This document shows, in pieces, positions 54,112-63,787 of a stretch of DNA of 64,000 bases. Each line of letters begins with the position of its first letter. The stretch's first letter is position 1. A model generated the notes under the pieces. The model did not search any database, had not been told where the DNA came from, and saw only the letters and a list, made by a program, of their open reading frames with translations. Made by a program: the position numbers and the translations under genes. Origin of the DNA: Enterococcus pingfangensis (lineage in GTDB: Bacteria > Bacillota > Bacilli > Lactobacillales > Enterococcaceae); the NCBI RefSeq assembly GCF_005405205.1, contig NZ_BJDP01000006.1, positions 140,568 to 204,567 on the forward strand, given 5' to 3'.

Positions 54112-56559
54112 ATGGATAAAAAACATTCAATTCAAGAATTAACATTAGAAGAAGTGATGGGTGACCGATTTGGCCGCTATTCAAAATATATTATTCAAGA
54201 ACGGGCATTGCCGGATATCCGGGATGGGTTGAAACCTGTTCAACGCCGAATCTTATTTGCAATGAATAAAGACGGCAATACTTACGACAAAGGTTTCCGA
54301 AAATCAGCGAAATCAGTCGGAAATATTATGGGGAATTATCATCCACATGGGGATAGTTCGATCTATGAAGCCATGGTACGGATGAGTCAAGATTGGAAAT
54401 TACGTCAAGTTCTGATCGAAATGCACGGAAACAACGGTTCAATGGATGGTGATCCGCCAGCTGCGATGCGGTATACCGAAGCACGTCTGTCGCAATTGAG
54501 CGGAGAGATGCTGAAAGATATCGAAAAAGAAACGGTTGACTTAGTTTGGAACTTCGATGATACCGAAAAAGAACCGACTGTTTTGCCGGCGGCGTATCCT
54601 AATTTATTGGTCAATGGCTCGACAGGGATTTCAGCGGGGTACGCAACGGAGATCCCTACCCACAATTTATCTGAGGTGATTGATGGAGCTATTTATTTAG
54701 TCGACCATCCAGATGCGCCTTTAGAAAAAATCATGGAATACATTCCAGGACCTGATTTTCCAACTGGTGGGATCTTACAAGGCAAAGCTGAAATAAAAAA
54801 AGCGTATGAAACAGGAAAAGGCAAAGTTATTCTTCGTTCAAAAACCTCAATCGAACCGCTAAAAGGCGGCAAGCAACAGATCGTTATCCACGAGATCCCT
54901 TACGAAGTAAATAAAGCTGTTTTAGTGAAAAAGATGGACGAGATCCGTTTGAATAAAAAAGTTGACGGTATCGCTGAAGTACGTGATGAATCTGACCGGA
55001 CAGGACTGCAAGTCGTCGTTGAATTGAAAAAAGATGCGAATGCAGAAGGAATTCTAAATTATTTATTCAAGAATACGGATCTACAAATCAATTACAATTT
55101 CAACATGGTAGCAATTGATAATATGACGCCGCAACAAGTCGGGCTGAAACATATTTTAAAAAGCTATATCGAACATCGGAAAATAGTGATCACTAAACGC
55201 AGCCAATATGAACTTGCCAAAGCGCAAAAGCGCCAACATATTGTTGAAGGGTTAATGAAAGCTTTGTCGATCCTTGATGAAGTGATCGCGACGATTCGAA
55301 ACAGTAAAGATAAAAAAGATGCCAAAAATAATTTGGTTGCACGCTTTGATTTCAGCGAAGAACAAGCAGAAGCAATCGTAACCTTACAATTGTATCGTTT
55401 GACCAATACAGACATTACCCAATTGGAAAAAGAAGCTGCTGAGCTAGCTGCCGAGATCAAAGAACTAAACTTGATTTTAAACAGCGAAAAAGAATTGCAT
55501 AAAGTCATGAAGCAAGAATGGCGCCAAATCAAAAAGAATTACGGAAACGATCGTTTAACACCGATCGAAGATGAAATCAGTGAGATCAAGATCGAAGCAG
55601 AAGTATTGATCGCTCAAGAGGATGTTGTCGTAACATTAACGAAAGAAGGTTACTTAAAACGCAGCAGTTTGCGTTCGTATAACGCTTCACGTTTGGATGA
55701 GCATGGCATGAAAGAGGGCGATACGATCATTTTCATCGATAAGTTGAATACATTGGATCATTTGCTGATTTTAACGAATCATGGCAATATGATCTATCGG
55801 CCTGTTCATGAGATTACTGAGTTGAAATGGAAAGACGTAGGTGAACATATCTCACAAACGATCACCAGCCTGTCGATGACAGAAGAAATCATCGCGGCAT
55901 TTCCTTACAAGGAGATCGACGCGAATAAATTCTTTATCTTTATGAGTAAAGAAGGCATGATCAAACAAACGCGTATGACAGAATTTTCACCATGGCGGAC
56001 CTACCGCAGCCGGCCGACAGCAGCAATGAAAATGAAAAATCCGACCGATCAGATCGTATCAGTCTTTTTAACCGATGAAGTGCATAAGGTAGATGTATTT
56101 ATTGCTTCTCATCGCGCCTTTGGATTACGCTATCCGTTAGATGAAGTTCCTGTAGTGGGTGCAAAAGCGGCGGGTGTCAAAGCAATCAATTTGAAAGAAG
56201 ACGACTATGTGGTAGCCGGTGCACTAGTACCTTCTGAAGGGGATTCACCAATTTTACTGCTCAGCCAACGCGGGGCGGCTAAACGAATGCTTGCACAAGA
56301 ATTGCCGCAATTAGGTCGAGCCAAACGCGGTCTGATGATTTTCCGGGAGTTAAAGAAAAGTCCGCATCGCTTAGTTTATTTGACGACTGAAACAGAAGGA
56401 ACCTTGGCATTGACAACAAGTAAAGGGATCGAAAAAGAAATCGAGATCGCGGATGTTGCGATCAGTGATCGGATTTCAAATGGGACATTTGTGGTCAATG
56501 AGAAGCAAGAAGGTGAACTTTCTGCTGTTCAGCGCTTGCAAGCATTGATCGAAAATTAA
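54112..56559 (+). CDS. parC: DNA topoisomerase IV subunit A
   Basis: 815 residues; DNA cleavage and religation subunit. The N-terminal winged-helix region holds the quinolone-pocket sequence YHPHGDSSIYEAMVRMSQDW with Ser82 and Glu86, both unsubstituted at the usual resistance positions, and the catalytic Tyr in AAMRYTEARLS. A coiled-coil tower and six-bladed C-terminal domain follow. The ATG follows AGGAGGTGGTCGAAG. Confidence 0.96.
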   Translation: MDKKHSIQELTLEEVMGDRFGRYSKYIIQERALPDIRDGLKPVQRRILFAMNKDGNTYDKGFRKSAKSVGNIMGNYHPHGDSSIYEAMVRMSQDWKLRQVLIEMHGNNGSMDGDPPAAMRYTEARLSQLSGEMLKDIEKETVDLVWNFDDTEKEPTVLPAAYPNLLVNGSTGISAGYATEIPTHNLSEVIDGAIYLVDHPDAPLEKIMEYIPGPDFPTGGILQGKAEIKKAYETGKGKVILRSKTSIEPLKGGKQQIVIHEIPYEVNKAVLVKKMDEIRLNKKVDGIAEVRDESDRTGLQVVVELKKDANAEGILNYLFKNTDLQINYNFNMVAIDNMTPQQVGLKHILKSYIEHRKIVITKRSQYELAKAQKRQHIVEGLMKALSILDEVIATIRNSKDKKDAKNNLVARFDFSEEQAEAIVTLQLYRLTNTDITQLEKEAAELAAEIKELNLILNSEKELHKVMKQEWRQIKKNYGNDRLTPIEDEISEIKIEAEVLIAQEDVVVTLTKEGYLKRSSLRSYNASRLDEHGMKEGDTIIFIDKLNTLDHLLILTNHGNMIYRPVHEITELKWKDVGEHISQTITSLSMTEEIIAAFPYKEIDANKFFIFMSKEGMIKQTRMTEFSPWRTYRSRPTAAMKMKNPTDQIVSVFLTDEVHKVDVFIASHRAFGLRYPLDEVPVVGAKAAGVKAINLKEDDYVVAGALVPSEGDSPILLLSQRGAAKRMLAQELPQLGRAKRGLMIFRELKKSPHRLVYLTTETEGTLALTTSKGIEKEIEIADVAISDRISNGTFVVNEKQEGELSAVQRLQALIEN

Positions 56560-56585
56560 ATTTTCTGTACTATATAATTATCTTA

Positions 56586-56625
56586 CAAACGGGTATCTGT
56601 ATTAAAACAGATGCCCGTTTGCTTT
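56586..56625 (+). terminator. Terminator after parC
   Basis: CAAACGGGTATCTGT pairs with ACAGATGCCCGTTTG (one G-U), followed by a weak T-containing tail. Confidence 0.75.
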
Positions 56626-56706
56626 GTCACAAAACGTCTAAAATCATCCGCTATCATAAAATTATCTTAAGCTTGATTATAGTATAAAACCTTGTTATAT
56701 CAACGG

Positions 56707-56724
56707 TTTGTAAATGATTACAAA
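56707..56724. promoter_or_regulatory. Rex-like palindrome upstream of pflB
   Basis: TTTGTAA-ATGA-TTACAAA, perfect 7-base arms. It matches the layout of Rex sites (TTGTGAA-N4-TTCACAA) with A for the inner G/C. It lies ~40 bases before the pflB -35. An isolated half-site TTTCACAA occurs at 56748-56755. Confidence 0.5.
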
Positions 56725-56763
56725 AAAAATTGGTTTTCTAATTAATCTTTCACAAGGAAAGGC

Positions 56764-56791
56764 TTGTATAACGGGAATTATGTGTTATACT
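56764..56791 (+). promoter_or_regulatory. Predicted promoter of pflB
   Basis: -35 TTGTAT (56764-56769), 16-base spacer and extended -10 TGT-TATACT (56786-56791), ~54 bases before the start codon. Confidence 0.6.
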
Positions 56792-56844
56792 TTGTTCATA
56801 AAGCTGTAGTAATTAAGTTTTTATTCTAAGGAGGTCCTATTGAA

Positions 56845-59136
56845 ATGGGAACTGCAACAAATGAACTAGAAAAAATGAAAAACACAGAAAAACCTGCATG
56901 GAAAGGCTTCAAGGGCGAGCAATGGAAAAATGAAGTCAATACACGCGACTTTATTCAAGCGAACTACACACCTTTTGAAGGTACAGCTGATTTCTTAGCG
57001 GAACCAACTGATGCAACGAATGAATTATGGGGCAAGTTGCAACAATTGCAAAAACAAGAACGCGAAAATGGCGGCGTTTTAGATATGGAAACGGATATCG
57101 TTTCTGCTGCTAATGCATACGGTGCTGGCTATATTGATGAAGCTTTGAAAGAAAAAGAAGCAATCGTCGGTATTCAAACAGACAAACCATTGAAACGTGC
57201 ATTCATGCCTTACGGTGGTATTCGGATGGCTGAAGAATCACTTGAAAGTTATGGTTATACACCAAATCCTAAATTTAATGAGATCTTTAATGACTATCAT
57301 AAAACACATAACCAAGCTGTATTTGATGTATACACACCAGAAATTCGTGCCGCACGTCGGAATAAGATCATCACCGGTCTTCCTGATACGTATGGACGCG
57401 GAAGAATCGTGGGCGACTATCGTCGTGTAGCTTTATATGGAATTGATTATTTGATGGAACAAAAATTCAAAGATCATGAAAATTGCGGACACGGTCAATT
57501 TACAGATGAAGATATTCGTTTACGCGAAGAAATTACCGATCAATACAGAGCGTTGAAACGCATCAAAGAAATGGCTGCTGCATATGGCTACGATATTTCT
57601 CGTCCAGCTGAAAATGCAAAAGAAGCAGTACAATGGACTTACTTCGGTTACCTAGCAGCAATCAAAGAACAAAACGGTGCTGCAATGTCAATTGGCCGTG
57701 TGTCTACTTTCTTAGATATTTATATCCAACGTGATATCCAAAACGGTCTATTGACTGAAGATGGCGCACAAGAATTGATTGACCATTTAGTAATGAAATT
57801 ACGGATGGTTAAATTTGCACGGATCCCTTCATATAATGAATTGTTCTCAGGCGACCCAGTTTGGGCAACATTATCAATCGCTGGTATGGGAATGGACGGA
57901 CGGACATTAGTAACTAAAAATGACTTCCGCTTCTTGCACACATTAGAAAATATGGGACCTTCACCAGAACCAAACTTGACTGTTTTATATTCTTCTCGTT
58001 TACCTGAAGGATTCAAAGCATATGCTGCAAAAATTTCTATCGATACATCATCGATCCAATATGAAAATGACGATGTAATGCGTCCAATCTGGTTAGATGA
58101 TTATGCAATCTGCTGCTGTGTATCTGCTACACAAACAGGTAAAGAAATGCAATTCTTCGGTGCTCGTGCCAACTTGGCGAAAGCTTTGTTATATGCGATC
58201 AACGGTGGGGTTGATGAAAAATCTAAAGTTCAAGTCGGACCTGACTTCCGTCCAATCGATTCAGATGACGCATTAGACTTCGATGCAGTAATGGATAAAT
58301 ACGACGATATGCTTGAATGGTTAGCTGGTATGTATGTGAATACATTGAACGCGATTCATTATATGCATGACAAATATTATTATGAAGCTGCCGAATTAGC
58401 GTTGATGGATACAAACTTGAAACGTACATTCGCAACTGGGATTGCTGGTTTCTCTCACGTAGTTGATTCATTAGCTGCAATCAAATATGCTAAAGTATTC
58501 CCAATCCGTGACGAAGACGGTATCGTAACTGACTTCAGAACTGAAGGCGAATTCCCTAAATATGGTAACGATGATGCACGTGCGGATGATATTGCTGTAT
58601 GGTTGTTGAAGACATTCTTAGAAAAACTTGAACACTACCATACTTACCGCGATTCAGAACCAACAACATCAATCTTAACGATCACTTCAAACGTTGTTTA
58701 CGGTAAAGCAACTGGAACAATGCCTGATGGTCGTAAAGCAGGCGAACCATTATCACCAGGGGCAAACCCATCTTATGGTGCTGAACAAAATGGTTTGTTA
58801 GCTTCACTTAACTCATTGACAAAATTACCTTACGAATATGCATTGGATGGTATCTCAAATACTCAAAGCATTAATCCAGATGCATTAGGCCATGATGAAG
58901 ATGAACGAATTGAAAACTTGACCAATGTTTTAAATGGTTACTTCAACCAAGGCGCACATCATTTAAACGTGAACGTATTCGGCAAAGAAAAATTAATTGA
59001 TGCAATGGAACACCCAGAAAAAGAAGAATATGCAAACTTCACGATCCGTGTTTCTGGCTATGCTGTTAAATTCATCGATTTGACTCGTGAACAACAAAAA
59101 GATGTAATCAGCCGTACATTCCACGCAAAAATGTAG
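56845..59136 (+). CDS. pflB: Pyruvate formate-lyase
   Basis: 763 residues; converts pyruvate and CoA to acetyl-CoA and formate under anaerobiosis. The active-site Cys pair C424-C425 lies in [15 protein letters not shown], and the glycyl-radical site G738 in RVSGYAVKF near the C-terminus. Length matches the family (about 760). The ATG follows AAGGAGGTCCTATTGAA. Codon use is strongly biased (few rare codons), consistent with high expression. The activase gene pflA follows after 129 bases. Confidence 0.97.
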   Translation: MGTATNELEKMKNTEKPAWKGFKGEQWKNEVNTRDFIQANYTPFEGTADFLAEPTDATNELWGKLQQLQKQERENGGVLDMETDIVSAANAYGAGYIDEALKEKEAIVGIQTDKPLKRAFMPYGGIRMAEESLESYGYTPNPKFNEIFNDYHKTHNQAVFDVYTPEIRAARRNKIITGLPDTYGRGRIVGDYRRVALYGIDYLMEQKFKDHENCGHGQFTDEDIRLREEITDQYRALKRIKEMAAAYGYDISRPAENAKEAVQWTYFGYLAAIKEQNGAAMSIGRVSTFLDIYIQRDIQNGLLTEDGAQELIDHLVMKLRMVKFARIPSYNELFSGDPVWATLSIAGMGMDGRTLVTKNDFRFLHTLENMGPSPEPNLTVLYSSRLPEGFKAYAAKISIDTSSIQYENDDVMRPIWLDDYAICCCVSATQTGKEMQFFGARANLAKALLYAINGGVDEKSKVQVGPDFRPIDSDDALDFDAVMDKYDDMLEWLAGMYVNTLNAIHYMHDKYYYEAAELALMDTNLKRTFATGIAGFSHVVDSLAAIKYAKVFPIRDEDGIVTDFRTEGEFPKYGNDDARADDIAVWLLKTFLEKLEHYHTYRDSEPTTSILTITSNVVYGKATGTMPDGRKAGEPLSPGANPSYGAEQNGLLASLNSLTKLPYEYALDGISNTQSINPDALGHDEDERIENLTNVLNGYFNQGAHHLNVNVFGKEKLIDAMEHPEKEEYANFTIRVSGYAVKFIDLTREQQKDVISRTFHAKM

Positions 59137-59265
59137 TAACTTACAATAAATAAGATGAGTATGGGCGGATGGACGGAGGTCTATTCGCCTTACTTTTTAA
59201 GATATGAATCTTAGAATTAAGAAATTTCTGCAAAAATTTTTACAGATAAAAGAGGGGGACTGTTT

Positions 59266-60051
59266 ATGTCTACTGTGGCTGAACAACCTGTTGTTGGAAA
59301 TGTCCATTCAATTGAAAGCTTTGGCTCTGTTGACGGACCTGGTGTACGTTTTATCGTCTTTATGCAAGGCTGTCGGATGCGTTGTCAATTTTGTCACAAT
59401 CCGGATACTTGGAAGATCAACGATCCTAAGGCTAAAAAAAGAACGGCCGAAGATGTTTTGAATGAAGCGTTGAACTATAAAAGTTATTGGGGCAAAAAAG
59501 GTGGGATCACGGTCAGCGGCGGTGAACCACTATTACAAATCGACTTTTTGATCGATCTATTTAAACAAGCAAAAGCGTTAGGAGTCGATACGACTTTAGA
59601 TAGCTGCGGCAATCCATTTACGTTTGAAGAACCATTTTTCTCTAAATTTGAAGAATTAATGAAATATACTGATTTAGTTTTATTTGATATTAAACAAATT
59701 GATAACCAAAAACACAAAGAACTGACTGGACAAGGAAATGACAACATCTTAGCAATGGCAAAATATCTTTCAGACATCAATAAACCTGTCTGGATCCGCC
59801 ATGTATTGGTACCATTTAGAAGTGACTACGACGAATTTTTAATTCGATTAGATAAATTTATTAAGAGCTTGAATAATGTCGATAAAGTTGAAATTTTACC
59901 TTATCATACGATGGGGAAATATAAATGGGTAGAGATGGATATGGACTATCCATTAGAAGGAATCGAACCCCCAACTGATGATCGAGTAGAGAATGCTAAA
60001 AAATTATTGCATACTGAAGATTATAAAGGCTACTTAGAACGTAAAAAATAA
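59266..60051 (+). CDS. pflA: Pyruvate formate-lyase activating enzyme
   Basis: 261 residues, radical-SAM enzyme that puts the glycyl radical on PflB. The iron-sulfur site CX3CX2C is C36, C40 and C43 (GCRMRCQFCHNP), preceded by GSVDGPGVRFIVFMQG; the SAM-binding GGEPLLQ follows. The ATG follows AGAGGGGGACTGTTT. Separated from pflB by 129 bases with no clear terminator, it is probably transcribed with pflB. Confidence 0.96.
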   Translation: MSTVAEQPVVGNVHSIESFGSVDGPGVRFIVFMQGCRMRCQFCHNPDTWKINDPKAKKRTAEDVLNEALNYKSYWGKKGGITVSGGEPLLQIDFLIDLFKQAKALGVDTTLDSCGNPFTFEEPFFSKFEELMKYTDLVLFDIKQIDNQKHKELTGQGNDNILAMAKYLSDINKPVWIRHVLVPFRSDYDEFLIRLDKFIKSLNNVDKVEILPYHTMGKYKWVEMDMDYPLEGIEPPTDDRVENAKKLLHTEDYKGYLERKK

Positions 60052-60054
60052 ACA

Positions 60055-60088
60055 AAAAGCTGTGACAAATACTTGTTACAGCTTTTTT
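60055..60088 (+). terminator. Terminator after pflA
   Basis: AAAAGCTGTGACAA pairs with TTGTTACAGCTTTT (one G-U) around ATAC, followed by TT. It belongs to the TGACAA/TTGTCA hairpin family. Confidence 0.9.
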
Positions 60089-60284
60089 CTGTATTTAATA
60101 TCTGCCGAGAAATTTCTAGCTAAAAATCTTCAGTAAGACAAATCGTTTGTCGTGGTTCAAACTTGGACACGGGTATTGAAATCGTTTTATCCATTTTGAT
60201 TTCAATTGAGTGGTTAAATCTAATTTTTTATTCAAACAATCGGGTGATAGTTGCTAATTTATCCACAAAAAGGTTGGCATGTTA

Positions 60285-60312
60285 TTGCTCTTTTGCTTTT
60301 TTTTGATATGAT
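60285..60312 (+). promoter_or_regulatory. Predicted promoter of ppaC
   Basis: -35 TTGCTC (60285-60290), 16-base T-rich spacer, -10 TATGAT (60307-60312), ~34 bases before the start codon. Confidence 0.6.
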
Positions 60313-60345
60313 AAAGAAGAACTTATTTAAAGGAGCGAATCAACT

Positions 60346-61275
60346 ATGGGAAAAGTTTTAATTTTCGGGCATCAAAATCCTGATACGGACGCAATCGGGG
60401 CTGCGATCGCCTTTGCCAATCTGCAAAAAGAATTAGGTGTCGACGCAGAAGCAGTCGCACTTGGAACACCAAATGAAGAAACTCAATTTGCTTTGGATCA
60501 TTTCGGTTTGACAGCTCCGCGAGTGGTAGACAAAATTGCGGCTGAAACAAGTGACGTAATGCTAGTCGATCATAATGAATTTCAACAAAGTGTTGCGGAT
60601 ATTGAAGAATTGAATATTTTAGCAGTTGTCGATCATCATCGAATCGCGAACTTCCAAACAGCGAATCCATTATATTATCGTGCCGAACCAGTCGGTTGTA
60701 CGTCAACGATCGTCTTGAAACTTTACAAAGAAAACAATATCACTGTACCAGCGAAAATTGCTGGAATGATGCTTTCTGCGATCGTTTCTGATACGTTATT
60801 ATTCAAATCTCCAACCTGCACCCAAGAAGATATCGCTGCGGCCAACGAATTAGCTCAAATCGCAAGCGTTGACTTGAATAGTTATGGACTAGACTTATTG
60901 AAGGCTGGAACAAACTTAGGCGACAAATCTGAAGCAGAATTATTGGATCTAGACGCAAAATCATTTCCAATGGCTGATAAAACCGTTCGAATCGCTCAAG
61001 TCAACACCGTCGACCTTGATGAAGTCTTTGCTCGCCAAGATGCTTTGCGTGACGCGATGTTAGCAGAAAACAGCAAAAATGGGTATGATTTGTTCTTGCT
61101 ATTAGTTACAAATATACTAAATTCTGATTCAGAATTATTAGTAGCTGGTGAACCACGAGCAATGGTGACTGAAGCGTTCGATGTCCAACTAAAAAATGAT
61201 CGTGCTTTCTTACCAGGAGTCGTATCACGTAAGAAACAAGTTGTTCCTCAATTAACAGCAGCATTTGACAAATAA
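60346..61275 (+). CDS. ppaC: Manganese-dependent inorganic pyrophosphatase
   Basis: 309 residues, family II PPase; hydrolyses PPi to phosphate. DHH-type metal motifs are visible: GHQNPDTDAIGAA (His9, Asp13, Asp15), MLVDHNE, and VVDHHRI; the C-terminal substrate motif ends VVSRKKQVVPQL (SRKKQ). The ATG follows AAAGGAGCGAATCAACT. It is monocistronic, with its own promoter and terminator. Confidence 0.97.
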   Translation: MGKVLIFGHQNPDTDAIGAAIAFANLQKELGVDAEAVALGTPNEETQFALDHFGLTAPRVVDKIAAETSDVMLVDHNEFQQSVADIEELNILAVVDHHRIANFQTANPLYYRAEPVGCTSTIVLKLYKENNITVPAKIAGMMLSAIVSDTLLFKSPTCTQEDIAAANELAQIASVDLNSYGLDLLKAGTNLGDKSEAELLDLDAKSFPMADKTVRIAQVNTVDLDEVFARQDALRDAMLAENSKNGYDLFLLLVTNILNSDSELLVAGEPRAMVTEAFDVQLKNDRAFLPGVVSRKKQVVPQLTAAFDK

Positions 61276-61363
61276 TTTGATCAAACATGAGGCTGTGACC
61301 GAAGTGGGCAGCTTCAAAAAATAAGTAGAAATTTCCGACGAACTACTGGAAGACTGTTTGTTT

Positions 61364-61410
61364 GAAAAGAAAGGGGGGAGTGACAAAAGTCTTGTCACTC
61401 CTCTCTTTTT
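61364..61410 (+). terminator. Terminator-like hairpin downstream of ppaC
   Basis: GGAGTGACAA pairs with TTGTCACTCC around AAGTC, extended by flanking A/G and T/C runs and followed by TCTCTTTTT. It lies about 90 bases after the ppaC stop. Confidence 0.8.
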
Positions 61411-61560
61411 AAGAAGTTTAAAATTGAATATGTTCCAAATAACAGAAAAAGATCAATCGGTTGAGGATTTTGATCACGTTTTAGCTCATGGAATAAAACA
61501 TGGTGAGCCGTGAATTTTTATGTTAGAAGAATTATTCCTTGATTAAGAAAGGAACCAACT

Positions 61561-62361
61561 ATGCGTCTCTATACAAATAACCAAAAAACAGAACAATTAT
61601 TAAACCAGCCAGAAATAACCGAACTATTGAGTTATTTTGAACAAATCAAAACACCGGTGATCTTGCGTGAGATCCGAAAGGCATTTCCCGGACAAAAACA
61701 TTTAGACAAAAATCTAGATTTTTTGATCGATAATGAGATAGTTACGCGCCAAGAACGTCGTTATCAACTTCAACTTGCTGTGGTAAAAAACTATCCGACA
61801 ACAGCACTGGTTGAAGAGTTCATTCAAGCGATTAGCGGCCAGTATTCAACCGAAGAATTACTCGTTTGGTTAAGTGAAGAATTTTGGTGTATTGAAGCAG
61901 CCAAAACAATCGCCCTTGACTTCCCAACGGCTACTTGCAATCGCTTGGAACATGCGGCTTTTCATTTAGTGACGCTCAATCGCGGAGGAGTGTTACCTGA
62001 AACACTGCCAAATTATTTTGGAAACATTGAACAGCCGGAATTATTTCCTGACTTAGCGGGTCTTATCGGCGATGTCAATCTTGAGTTTTTCACGAATCAG
62101 CTGGGATTGCTGCTTGAACGAATAATCGCGGGGAGGGCTCCGCGGCGCGAGTCGATTTTTTTAACAAGCTTGCTAAACAGTCGAGTAGTCACAAAAGAAC
62201 CGACCTGGAAATTGACTGTGCCGCTTTTTGAGGAGAGCATCACGCTGGATCAATTGCCGATAATGGATCAGCAGACACGTTTCTTTTTTGTTCGTGAGTT
62301 GGCTGAAAAATTATTAGGTGAACAAACAAGTTTTACTTATTTGATAAAAAAGAAGGAATAA
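61561..62361 (+). CDS. DUF1803-type protein
   Basis: 266 residues, soluble. The N-terminal 75 residues (LYTNNQKTEQLLNQPEITELLSYF, then KHLDKNLDFLIDNEIVTRQERRYQL) look like a winged-helix domain and resemble the DUF1803 proteins of streptococci and enterococci. The rest is helical and unassigned. No function is known. The ATG follows AAGAAAGGAACCAACT. The hydrolase gene follows after three bases. Confidence 0.65.
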   Translation: MRLYTNNQKTEQLLNQPEITELLSYFEQIKTPVILREIRKAFPGQKHLDKNLDFLIDNEIVTRQERRYQLQLAVVKNYPTTALVEEFIQAISGQYSTEELLVWLSEEFWCIEAAKTIALDFPTATCNRLEHAAFHLVTLNRGGVLPETLPNYFGNIEQPELFPDLAGLIGDVNLEFFTNQLGLLLERIIAGRAPRRESIFLTSLLNSRVVTKEPTWKLTVPLFEESITLDQLPIMDQQTRFFFVRELAEKLLGEQTSFTYLIKKKE

Positions 62362-62364
62362 TTC

Positions 62365-63228
62365 ATGCAGCGAGTCGTTAAAGGGATTATTTTACTGGTG
62401 AGTCTATTGTTAGTTTCTGGCGGGATCTATTATGCAAAGATCCGCTATTTTAGTCCAGGTGCTTTGACGAAACAAAAAACGATCCATTATTCAAATGTTC
62501 CAACGGTATTCATTCATGGTTACGAAGGAAGTTCTTTTTCGTTTGGTCCGCTTTTACGCAAATTAGAAAAAGAAAATGTTGCTAAGCGTGAGTTGACGAT
62601 CATCGTTCAAGCTGACGGAACATTGGATGTCGAAGGCAAGCTTGAAAATAATAAAGACAATCCAACAATCATGGTTCTTTTTGCAAAAGATGTAACCGAG
62701 GAGATCACTCAGAGTAAATGGATCAATCAGGTGATGCGCTACCTTTTTCAGCAAAAGATCACACAAGTTAATTTAGTCAGTCATTCAATGGGCGGTGTTT
62801 CATCATTACGCTATTTACTAGAATACGCTGGAAAACAAACGCCGGCGGTTGAACATTTTGTCGCGATTGCGGCTCCATTTAATGATTTGGAAATCGCGGA
62901 AGATACGGAAGAGATCTTTGCTTATGAATTGACGGAAGCTGGACCAGAAGGGGAGACGCCGATTTATCAATATTTTGATCAAGCGATGGATCGCTTGCCG
63001 TCACATCTGCAAGTATTGAATGTTGCCGGGGATTTAAAAGATGGCTCAAACAGCGATGGTTCAGTCTCGATTCATAGTGTATTTTCCTTGCGCTTTTTGT
63101 TGCAAAAGCACGTTGAGAGCTATCGGGAATTGACCGTCACGAAAAAAAACGGGGGACATTCAAGGATAACTAAAAGTGTTGAATTAGAAAAAGAATTGAT
63201 TCGGTTTATCTGGAAAAAAACAGCATGA
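62365..63228 (+). CDS. Membrane-anchored alpha/beta hydrolase (DUF915 family)
   Basis: 287 residues. An N-terminal hydrophobic anchor (GIILLVSLLLVSGGIYYAKI) is followed by an alpha/beta hydrolase domain: HGYEGSSFSFGPLL near the start, nucleophile elbow VSHSMGGVSS (Ser), and a late GGHSRI with the likely catalytic His. The DUF915 branch is predicted to act outside the membrane; the substrate is unknown. The ATG follows AAGAAGGAATAATTC. Confidence 0.82.
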   Translation: MQRVVKGIILLVSLLLVSGGIYYAKIRYFSPGALTKQKTIHYSNVPTVFIHGYEGSSFSFGPLLRKLEKENVAKRELTIIVQADGTLDVEGKLENNKDNPTIMVLFAKDVTEEITQSKWINQVMRYLFQQKITQVNLVSHSMGGVSSLRYLLEYAGKQTPAVEHFVAIAAPFNDLEIAEDTEEIFAYELTEAGPEGETPIYQYFDQAMDRLPSHLQVLNVAGDLKDGSNSDGSVSIHSVFSLRFLLQKHVESYRELTVTKKNGGHSRITKSVELEKELIRFIWKKTA

Positions 63229-63255
63229 AGCTCTAGGGCTTCGTGCTGTTTTTTT
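63214..63255. terminator. Bidirectional terminator spanning two stop codons
   Basis: AAAAAAACAGCATGAAGC pairs with GCTTCGTGCTGTTTTTTT (one G-U). The stem contains the TGA of the hydrolase gene; the loop and stem contain the end of the converging UPF0316 gene. Confidence 0.85.
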
Positions 63256-63787
63256 GGCGTCTGTGAACCTTTTTAGTCCAGAAACCGCCGGAAATATATT
63301 TTGGTTCATAAGAAATAATAAAAGCCCGTTCTTCAACTTCTTTGATTAAGGCGTATAAAACCCGTTCTGTTTTACGCGGGGATAAAATTTCTAACACCAT
63401 ACGTTCACCTTCTAGCCCTTCGCCGAAAGATTGCGTGACACCATAACCATTCTTGCGTAAAACACGTGGCAGGCTAGCTTCTTGATCAGTATTTGTCGGC
63501 AAGATGACCGTGACCATGATATAGCCAAGTGCTAACTTGTCCTCGATTTTGATCCCGACACTGATGCCGATGGCGTAGCCTAAGGCATAAGTCAGCAAGT
63601 TGATCGGATTATCTAAGCGATCCAACACAAGTGAAAGACCAAGGATATAGATGGTGATCTCGACCATGCTCATCAAGGGTGCTAAAATCCGGTAACCTTT
63701 CATCGTCAGCATAAAACGAAGGGTATTCAATGTGACATATGCAAAATTAATAAAAAAGATCATCACCAACATTTTGATATCGATCAT
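63233..63787 (-). CDS. UPF0316 membrane protein (DUF5698-DUF2179)
   Basis: 184 residues: three membrane helices (MIFFINFAYVTLNTLRFML, IYILGLSLVL, INLLTYALGYAIGISVGI) followed by a DUF2179 domain (LPRVLRKNGYGVTQSFGEGLEGERMVLEIL). The function is unknown. ATG 63787 follows GGGAGGTCATACA; an upstream in-frame ATG at 63802 lies before this site. It converges on the hydrolase gene with only four bases between stops. Confidence 0.85.
   Translation of the reverse strand: MIDIKMLVMIFFINFAYVTLNTLRFMLTMKGYRILAPLMSMVEITIYILGLSLVLDRLDNPINLLTYALGYAIGISVGIKIEDKLALGYIMVTVILPTNTDQEASLPRVLRKNGYGVTQSFGEGLEGERMVLEILSPRKTERVLYALIKEVEERAFIISYEPKYISGGFWTKKVHRRQKNSTKP

Noticed and set aside
60259..60267. Consensus DnaA box TTATCCACA
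   Set aside because: Only one perfect copy, with no cluster and no dnaA/dnaN nearby; not an origin.
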